A stretch of 64,000 bases of DNA from NCBI GenBank assembly GCA_023014365.1, contig JAEBUN010000002.1:1860001-1924000 (forward strand). The letters are read 5' to 3'. Source of the DNA: Lepiota brunneoincarnata. Lineage: Eukaryota; Basidiomycota; Agaricomycetes; Agaricales; Agaricaceae. How positions within the stretch are numbered: position 1 is the first letter of the stretch; each line of letters begins with the position of its first letter. Below, one piece after another: positions 56,211 to 64,000 of the stretch. A program made the translations under genes and the position numbers. Under the pieces are notes generated by a model that did no database searches, was not told the origin of the DNA, and was given only the letters and a program-made list of their open reading frames with translations.

Positions 56211-59200
56211 TTATAACCCTATTCTTGCTTTCTGTAAACCACATAATCCTTCTTTCGCCTCCCTTGCCATCACTCTGACAACATTGTCTTCATCGGTCGA
56301 TGTAACATACCTGAGTGTGACTGTTGCTCTTGATATCAGCGCTTGCGTTAGGAATATATCCCGGGTCGACGATTCGTATGTATGTCGCGTAGCCTCTTTG
56401 ATCAGTAGTCCTAAGAATTGAAGAGCAGCTCGTCGCAATGGGGGGAATCTGCTATTTGTGGAAGTTGGAGCGCCGTCCATTGTCTCGATTTTTGTGACCC
56501 CTCCTGTAGCTGCGCTCGTGCTATTTGATCCCCCGGGTTTCCACGATACTCCGTCACCTTCACCTTCTTCATCTGGCTGTTCTGCATCATCTGCAGACTC
56601 TCTACCTCTCGCGTGGTTGCGGCGGCTTTGGCTCAATGCGGACACTCTCGATCTGCAGAAGATCGATCATCGCGCCAGCCAGCTCCTCGATGTATATCAG
56701 CACTGCGAGAGGATATGTGTTGATACAATCTGCGAGCAAAGAGATTGCAGAGGTTCTGAGCGTTGTCGGGACCTCTCGTGTTCGGACAAGCTTAAAAAAC
56801 GGGGGAACCAAAATATCGACTACCCAAGATTCAGAGAGCGTTTCAATGGCTGGAGGCACACGACACTCACTGTATATCCCGAGTGCTTCGCCACACCTCT
56901 TGATCACGATAGCTAAAGCCTCACCGACCCTTGTCCTGGCATCGACTTCTTGCCGGGTGACAACGCTGGCGGCCAACCCCTCCAATTTTCCCGCATACTC
57001 ATTCACCAGCTCTCTCAATACTTCTCGACCAAGGGTGTTGACCATGGCAGCTAACCCTTGCACTGCATTTAGGAAGATATAGGAATCCTCGTCCTGCAGC
57101 GATTGTAAGAAAATTGACAAAATCGCAGGTGTCAAAGCAGGATCAAGTGCCTGGAAGCCCGGTCCTCCACTCCCGGCAGGTGTCATGAGTTGTCGTAAAA
57201 GAAGGAGGCCATGAGCCCGAACGGGAAGAATGGGATCTTGCAAAAGCTTGAGTGCCTTTTGGTAAATTTCCTGAGCAGTCTCTTCTTCGGTGCCCTTCTG
57301 CCTGGACTTCTGAGGCTGTGAGGGTGACGCAAGTCGAGCTGTCATAACAAGCCTGGCTTCATGTGCCAGCGGTCTAACGATAGAGGTCCCGCCTCGTGAT
57401 ATTGGTTCTAGGAGGGAAAATATGTCATTTAGGATTGGCATGGTCCGAGCGGAAAGGCCCTCGTCGGCTGGGAAGATGGGTGAATTGTTGTTCACTTTAT
57501 CCAGCAAATAGTTGATAATTGCTCACCTTCTAACATAGATAGCAGCAAGCTCATGGCAGTCCCTAGCAGCTCGTCGTCTGGTAGCATGACCTCGGAGCCA
57601 GGCATATCATCGTCACTATCACCCTCCTCTTCAGCATCTTCGGCGGCCCGGACCACAAGGTGTGTAATCTTCAACGTTTCTTCCAGCGTCGGCTGTGCCG
57701 CCTGCTGCACCTCTGAGAACGGTAAAGGAGCAGCAGCGGATTCTAGAACATGATGGATAAAGGCCAGTATTTGCTGAGGTTGCTTGAGAATGTTGAATGT
57801 CGTTCCTTCGGCTGCTTGCTTTTGCATCTGGATAATAATTTGCAAGTATAGTAGGATACTAGCATATATAAGCAAGGACACCAATGGGTAGGTCTCCCGC
57901 GACATACCGTAAGGAATCGCTACCAGATCGAGACTTCTCATCTCGATAGTTCTCAAGCAACCTGACGAACAGGCCGGAGGAAATATCATCACGACTCATT
58001 TCTTGGAGCAACTTGGCGAAATGGAGAGGGTCGGGATAGAGGTTGAATATGTTCGCATCAAAATCTGGGTCCTCGAAATTTACGGGTTTCGGTACCTGGT
58101 CAGGCATCAGGAACGACGAAGGGGACGAGCGTTCAGACCTGTTTGGAAGGAAAACGTCAGCATGTTCAGTTGTGCTTGGATGATAAAAACTCACTCTGGA
58201 AGAAGACGGATGTGCCCCTCCAGGTTAATCTGCCATCCCCTTTCCTGACCGGCTCGAACAATGGACCACAAAATTGCAATCCCATTACTCGCGGTGACAA
58301 TTTTTCCCCATGCCAGAAGCGTCCCACGCAGCGAATCTCGTAGTCGTGGGTCACTAGTCTTGACCTTGTTTAGATGATACAACAGCGAATAGAGAGCGGG
58401 AACGACCGGGGAGAGCAGATCAGAAATAAAGGATGGGGAAGGGTCGGCGTTAGAGAGCAATGCCAGCAGCGCGTCGAGGGCTACATCTGGCCTGCGGATC
58501 ACCGCAGCAGCAGGCGGCCTTTCCAGGCCCTGAGTGTCCTGTCCTTCAGCATGCCCTTGCGCGTGAAGGAGCGGATCATGAAGAAGTTGAAAGATAATTT
58601 TTTCCTTTATTGAACGTAATGGTCGTGAACTGTCTGCCGAGAGCATTCTCGAGATGGTAAAAGCGGCGGCCCGTCGATACACCGGAAGTGACCCCTCAGA
58701 CAACAAAGCGATTATTTGGGGGATCATACGTTCAAAGTAATCCTGCAAGTTCCACTTGTCAGAGGCACCGTCAAAACTGACATCCCGCTTGTTTACCTGT
58801 GGTTTTTCATTTGTCGGGACAGCGTTTAGCACTGTAGAAATGTGCTCGAGCTTCTCCACTGCCGCACCCCCACCCACGGCCTCCTCCTCGTCAAACATGG
58901 CAGCGAAAAGCCCCTGAACACCATCCGGACGCGATAGTTGCCGACTGAGCAGCGCCGTACACGCCCTAAAGGCATGTTGGCAAGGAGGTGGTGAGGTTGA
59001 AATTATACTCCCCAGCGAAGAGATCGATTGTGAGGTTGGGAGGCTGGATGGGAGCCCAAAAATATTTAGGCATGTGGATAATATTATGGCATTCACTTAC
59101 ATACTGAGCAACCGCATGACAAGGGGCCTGAGCACGTCGATCACGGGCACAGACTCTGTGCTCAGCGCCCTCGGTAGCCAGCCAAGGGCCAGCGCAGGTT

Positions 59201-59807
59201 GGAGAATACCTGTGAGATGCCGACCGAGCAGTGCTGTCGTAACCAGACTCCGCGCAAGCTTTCCGTGCACACCATTCGGGAATACGAGACTAAGCACCCT
59301 CAGGGTTATTTGAGAGAGCAGCTTATAGTCATCATGCGTGCCAGTTGAATCCCCGGCTTTCGACGAACCGCCTCGAGATCCACTCCAAATGTTTGGAGAA
59401 GTGCTCGACGGCCATACCTCATGTACACGCCCAAGCAAAGGTTCCGCACCCCACTTGAACACCAGTGAAAGCAGAGTCTGAATGTGGTTCAGGTCCCGCG
59501 TGCCAAGATCCGGCACTACTACATCGTCCTCAATCACCAACAACCTTTGTATACGCTCTACAACCGATAATGCCTCGCATGCTGTCAACAACGAGAGACT
59601 TTCCAGCTCCAGAGAGTTCCCCGACCACTCCTGATTGCGAGAGGAGTAATAGTGTGAGAGACGGGATTCAAGTACAGACTTGAGGTCGTGGTGGATTTGT
59701 TTTGAAGGTTCAGTGATTCTCAAGAGGCATTCCCCATCTCGGAGTGCGCATGCTACTTCGCAAGATGCCGCAGCTTTGTCTAATGGGGTTTGTTGGTCAG
59801 TTGGCAT
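56211..59807 (-). CDS. RTP1: RTP1/TANGO6-type HEAT-repeat protein
   Basis: Alpha-helical repeat protein matching Rtp1 (yeast; needed for nuclear import and assembly of RNA polymerase II) and TANGO6. Start MPTDQQTPLDKAAASCEVAC at 59807. Repeats run through the whole chain, for example PLLGRVHEVWP, MIPQIIALLSEGSLPVYRRA and SFISDLLSPVVPALYSLLYH. The conserved C-terminal half contains ARLVMTARLAS, ILPVRAHGLLLLRQLMTPAG, FLQSLQDEDSYIFLNAVQGL, ALAIVIKRCGEALG, and LRTSAISLLADCINTYPLAV. It ends GLCGLQKARIGL. A frame change near 56610 is explained by a 55-nt intron with GT and AG borders, although a +1 step would also work. eRF3 follows on the same strand, with 191 bases between its stop and this start. 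Confidence 0.85.
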
Positions 59808-59998
59808 TGTGAAAAGTTGGCTGTGGGGAGGCAGTCATGGAGGTTGGATGTGAATGGCAGTCAATGATAGACCCAATTTGGCTTGCGATATGATGGTTTA
59901 CGTCATGGAACTAGCACTACGCCAAATAACAAGCGAGTACTCTATAGGACGAGGATATCATCATTGCTGCGACAAAGAGAGCCAGTAAAATGGGTCTC

Positions 59999-62065
59999 TC
60001 AGGCACTAACGCCCAAGTTAGCAAAACCATTCGCAACTTCCTCAAAGACCGCATTTTCAATCAGCCTTGTGACCTAGCGAACTGTGTGAGCTTCCATGGC
60101 CGTGCAAAAGAAGTCGGGTTCACCTTGCCGATAGCGATTGTTCGTCCTGTAAATGATATCGAGGCTCAGATGTTGTTAGAGATAGACGCATTATTTTCGT
60201 ACCTTCATCACGTAGTGTGAATCGACCTAGTTGCGGATAATCGGTGAACTTCTCGATGCAGATGGGCGCAGCAGTTTCGATCAGAGCAACAATCTTTTGA
60301 CCTATGTCACTGTTTTTAGTCTCAACTCAGGCTTGCAAAAAGTCCTAAAACCTTTCTTGGCAAACTGGGGCGGCTTCTTGGACTTGCGACCCGTAGCTTT
60401 GTCGAAATAATGGAGTAGTGCCTGGAAAACTCTTTTTAATACCGGATTGAACGCAAGCCAATACGGTTAGACGCACAGAGAGCGTCACCTCTTCTGAAAG
60501 TGTGTGCACGTGCAGTACAGCAGAATATCCGGCACAGATAATGTTCTTATGTTCCAGGATTGCAAGCTGTGCTTCAAACTGTCGCACAGCGTGGATGGGC
60601 TTCGAAGGACTGCTGAGCACGAAACCGGGACTGATGTCTTCGTCATCCACACCGCGGATGCGGATGCGGGCGTTGTCGCCAGACAGACCTTGCTGGACCT
60701 CTGTTTCCATTTCGTTGTAAATGGCAGCTACTTCTATAGTGTCCTTGTTGGGCATGAGAATGAGTGTGTCCCCCTTTCGGATGTGACCTGACTCGATCTT
60801 GCCGACAATGATGGTGCCCATATCCTTATATTTCTCGGAGATCGGCATCATCAATGGTGCATTGATCTTGCGATCTACCATGGGCATTGTGTCGAGATAC
60901 TCCAAGAAGGAGGGACCACTGCAGAACAAGGTCAGATCGGGAAGAATACGAAAAAGAGGGGTTCACGGACTCCCACCACGGGCACACGTCCTTTGCAAGA
61001 CGGTCTTTGAGATTGGCTCCGGTATAGGCTGAAACGGGCATGAAATGGACGTCTGTCTTGGGATTATATCCGGCGGCTTTGACAAATGGTATCAGCTTTT
61101 CCTTGATCCCTTCGTAGCGAGCTTTGTCCCACAGGACGGTGGGCTCGTCCATCTTGTTGACGGCGATGACGAGCTTGGAGATGCCGGCTGTCTTGACCAG
61201 CATTATATGCTCACGCGTCTGACCGCCCCTTTCGAACCCAGTCTCGAATTCGCCTTTGCGAGCGGAGATGACGAGGATAGCGACATCAGCCTGAGCTGCT
61301 CCTGAGATCATGCTTGGAACGAAGGTTTTATGTCCAGGGGCGTCGAGGATGGTGTACCTTCTTCTGTCAGTCTCGAAGTAGGCTCTTCCAACTTCTACCG
61401 TTTTTCCTTTGGCTCGTTCCTGAGGGGTAGAATCAAGTGCCCAGCTGAGGTACCAGGACTCTCGACCAGCTTCCTTGGCCTCCCTCTCGTATTTTTCCAT
61501 GGTACGTTTATCCACCATTCCAGTCATGAATAGAAGGTTCCCTCCGAAAGTACTTTTTCCCGCATCGACGTGGCCAATAAATACGATGTTCAAGTGCTCC
61601 TTGACTGGATGGTGGATCAGCGCCCATGAACCTGAACAATCGGGGGATAATCAACATACGGTCGCCATATAAATCTTCGAGTACAGCTTGATCGGCGGCG
61701 CTATTGACATCCTGAGCGACGGTATTGGTGTCTGTCTTTGCTCTTTCGCTGGTGAAGGTTTTTGATGAGCCTCCTGCAGCTTCCGTCTTGACAGTTGTCT
61801 GTGGTTTGGGCGTAGAGGGCTTGGAAGATTGTGGCGTGGGTTGTGCGGGTGCGGGCGTAGGTTTTTGGGCTACGGGGGCTGGCTGGGGAGGTTTGGGTCC
61901 ACCGATGTTTAGGGAGATCGTCGGAGGGGGATGAGGAGCCTCGGTCTGTTCTGGTCGTTCAATAGGGGGTAGAGAGGGCACAGCTGGCTGTTGCTGTTGG
62001 GGCTGGGGTACGATGAAGCCCCTTCCAGGGACGAATTCAAAGGCAGTTGCGTTGAGTTTGCTCAT
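59999..62065 (-). CDS. SUP35: Translation termination GTPase eRF3 (SUP35)
   Basis: Class II release factor that, with eRF1, ends translation at stop codons by GTP hydrolysis. Start MSKLNATAFEFVPGRGF at 62065. The first residues form a PAM2-like motif (LNATAFEFVP) for binding the MLLE domain of poly(A)-binding protein. The N/M region is short, Pro/Gln/Thr-rich, without the long Asn/Gln-Gly repeats of the yeast prion domain. GTPase motifs: GHVDAGKS, DAPGH, NKMD. The C domain has GKIESGHIRKGDTLILMPN, SPGFVLSSPSKPIHAVRQFE, FDKATGRKSKKPPQFAKKG and LGRFTLRDEGRTIAIGKVT. After the usual end at GKVT, the last exon adds LIENAVFEEVANGFANLGV and SA to a TGA at 59999-60001. Introns splice cleanly. It is divergent from SLA1, 116 bases apart. 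Confidence 0.95.
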
Positions 62066-62181
62066 GGGGGAGATATGTCATTAAGAGGCTATCAGGGAAT
62101 ACTTACAAGATCATCAGATCAGAATGCTCACGGCCTGGAATTAGCCGTGCTCTGCCCTTTCTCTCCGTTCCTCAACACGTT
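62066..62181. promoter_or_regulatory. Shared divergent promoter of SUP35 and SLA1
   Basis: Only 116 bases separate the two start codons, so both 5' UTRs and the core promoters must lie here or overlap the genes. No TATA element is visible. Inferred from gene arrangement alone. Confidence 0.45.
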
Positions 62182-64000
62182 ATGCCTATAAACGACGCGG
62201 ACCACTATCTTGCTGTACTCAAGGCCTCCTACGACTATTCCCCACAGTCAGATGACGAGATTGCCGTCAAGGAAGACCAGATTCTCTTCCTCATTGAGCG
62301 GACAGACGAGGAGTAGGTTGCTGCGCCTGAAAGTCCATCTCATGTCTTAAATGTCCCTTCAGTTGGTGGAAGGTGAAGGTGAGGGGGGACTCCCAGGATG
62401 CAGATACCCCAGTTGGCCTCATTCCCGCAGCCTATGTAGAACAGGCGAGCCCTCATTTACCACATCCCATGGAGTGGGAGCTGACGGTTTTGTAGGCAGA
62501 GCATAGTCACCTCGTTAAAGCGCTCTATGACTACGAGGCCGCCGCCCCCGGAGAACTTACTGTCAGTGAAGATGATGTGCTCTTGGCGTTCGAGATGGAG
62601 GAAGATTGGCTTCTGGTCCAGAGCCGGAAGGAGGGTGGAGGGGCAGGTTATGTCCCTGGCAATTATGTCGAGGAGACAGCTGAGGATACATCTCCTCCTG
62701 CGCAGAAGATTATCGTCCCTCCTTCAGTGTGTCCCCACTTTCCCAGATATTGGCCGCTTTACTGACCATGCACAGGCACCTCGACCTGTCAGCGCTTACG
62801 TAGACCCCGCCGACCGCGTGGCCGCGTCCAAAGTGACAGCCGACGACATCAAGACATGGTCGGTATCAGAGATGGATAAAAAGGGGAAGAAGAAGAAGGG
62901 AACACTAGGGATTGGTAATGGGGCTGTCTTCTTTGCCAGTGAATCCGACAAGGTATGTCGATGTAGTATACCCAATTCTACTTGACACTCATATATTACC
63001 ATCCAGACTCCAGTTCAGAAATGGAGAACAAGCGACATCATTGACATATCCTCCGAGAAGTCCAAACATGTAGGAATTGAGATCGGGGGTGCTATGCCCA
63101 TCAGCCTCTTATTCAATGTTGGGTCCAAGGCTAGCGTCGAAGATATCGTTAATAAATTGGAATCATCTCGACAACTTGCCAAGCCTTCTTCTCAGGACTC
63201 TTCAGCTGGTGGGAGTGGCAATCGATTTGTTGCACCGCAAAAGAGTCCAGAAAAGGGCACTGTTAGGTTCTCAGCAGCCTCACCAACCATCATACCATCG
63301 AGGGAAACAGAGGAGGGAGAGCAGGGAGAGCAGGATGAGGAACAAGAACACCATCTTATCACTAACGGTCTGTTTGCTCCACCAAAGGGAATTGATGGCG
63401 AACCAGCTCTTGCGCTGTACGAATTCACAGCTGATGGAGATGATGAGCTTACTGTAACGGAGGGCGAGGAACTGCTGGTCATTGAGCGTGATGGCGATGA
63501 GTGGTGGAAGTGCCGGAATGCGCATGGGCTTGAAGGTGTTGTGCCTGCATCCTACCTGGAGCTCAGAACTCTTCCGTCGCGCTCAACCTCCAGAGCTCCC
63601 CCTTTAGAACAAGAAGAGGAGGATGAAGTACAAGTGCAAGAAGAGGACCTTTCAGCTGCAGTTGCTGCAAAAGCAGTCCAGGATGCAATGGATCGTGCAG
63701 AAGTGGAACGCCTTCAGCAAGAAGAGGAAGAGCGGGTTGCTGGGGAGCGGAAGAGACAGGAGGCTCAGCGGCGAGCACGGGAGGCTGCAGCGGCGGCAGA
63801 GGCTGAAAGACAGAAACGAAAAGAGGCTGCTGCTGCTGGTGCCAAGAAATCGCCTCCCCCTAGGTGAGTTATGGACAACTATGAAATCTCGTTCTAACTC
63901 ACACTAGCCGATGATAGGTCAGAGCCGAAGGAAGCTAGCTCCTCAGGTCGCAAGTCGCAGGAGGTTACTTGTATGTACTTTCTAATTGGATCCCTGCTGG
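62182..64000 (+). CDS. SLA1: SLA1-like SH3 endocytic adaptor (5' part)
   Basis: Adaptor of cortical actin patches in clathrin-mediated endocytosis. ATG at 62182 (MPINDADHYLAVLKASYDYS). SH3 domain 1: ALKASYDYSPQSDDEI-type start, DEDWWKVKVRG, PVGLIPAAYVE. SH3 domain 2: LVKALYDYEAAAPGELTVSE, GYVPGNYVE. Next comes the SHD1 region, which in yeast binds NPFxD sorting signals: DDIKTWSVSEMDKKGKKKK, GNGAVFFASESDK, TPVQKWRTSDIIDISSEKSK. SH3 domain 3 near 63410-63570: ALALYEFTADGDDELTVTEG, DEWWKCRNAHGLEGVVPASY. An Ala/Glu/Arg-rich coiled coil (EVERLQQEEEERVAGERKRQ) starts near 63700. Introns near 62315, 62490, 62730 and 62955 splice in frame. The gene continues past the window, where the SHD2 and repeat tail would be expected. 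Confidence 0.93.

Noticed and set aside
56590..56660. +1 step in RTP1
   Set aside because: A 55-nt intron with good size and correct phase explains it, so it was not counted with the frame steps.

Overview
This 64 kb window is nuclear DNA from a filamentous fungus, most likely a basidiomycete of the Agaricomycetes. Genes lie on both strands with short spacers. Most are cut by many introns of about 45-70 nt with GT..AG borders. Several families look agaricomycete-like (the kelch/multi-membrane protein, the UBA/BIRC6-type E2, an ER Hsp90 absent from model yeasts). I saw no rRNA, tRNA, CRISPR array, intact transposon or viral gene. All assignments come from reading the sequence; no database search was run, so family comparisons rest on memory.

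Layout, left to right. 1-4.9 kb: an unidentified 3' gene end, OST1/ribophorin I (-), mitochondrial uL22m (-), YOS1 (+), a GILT-like thiol reductase (-). 5.1-11 kb: MIX23 (-), a gene-poor stretch, a three-finger C2H2 protein (-), another gene-poor stretch. 11.2-24.0 kb: a secreted/membrane kelch protein (+), a long disordered protein (-), an ER Hsp90 of the GRP94 type ending in HDEL (-), a TCERG1/CA150-like WW-FF protein (-). 24.2-37 kb: a Dal5-type MFS permease (+), IQGAP (-), an AMP-forming acyl-CoA synthetase (-). 37.4-48.2 kb: VIP1/Asp1 inositol pyrophosphate kinase (+), an AKTIP/FTS E2 variant (-), an AIR1/2-like TRAMP zinc-knuckle protein (-), the CAF16 ABC ATPase (-), OPY2 (+). 48.9-64 kb: a UBA-BIRC6-type E2 (+), a PMP47-type peroxisomal carrier (+), a damaged GST (-), TRAPPC2L/Tca17 (+), RTP1/TANGO6 (-), eRF3/SUP35 (-) and, running off the end, SLA1 (+).

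The genes are mostly core eukaryotic functions (secretory pathway, cytokinesis and actin, RNA metabolism, translation termination, signalling) and do not form a metabolic cluster or genomic island.

Two cross-cutting features stand out. First, at least seven otherwise well-preserved genes and one GST relic contain points where the conserved protein continues in the +1 frame, always as if one extra base were present. The kelch gene at about 11386 is the clearest case, because no intron can repair it. Insertion errors in the assembly are the simplest explanation, but the one-sided direction deserves a check against reads. Second, five introns appear to use GC donors (GC-AG), in MIX23, the TCERG1-like gene, VIP1, OPY2 and the E2 gene.
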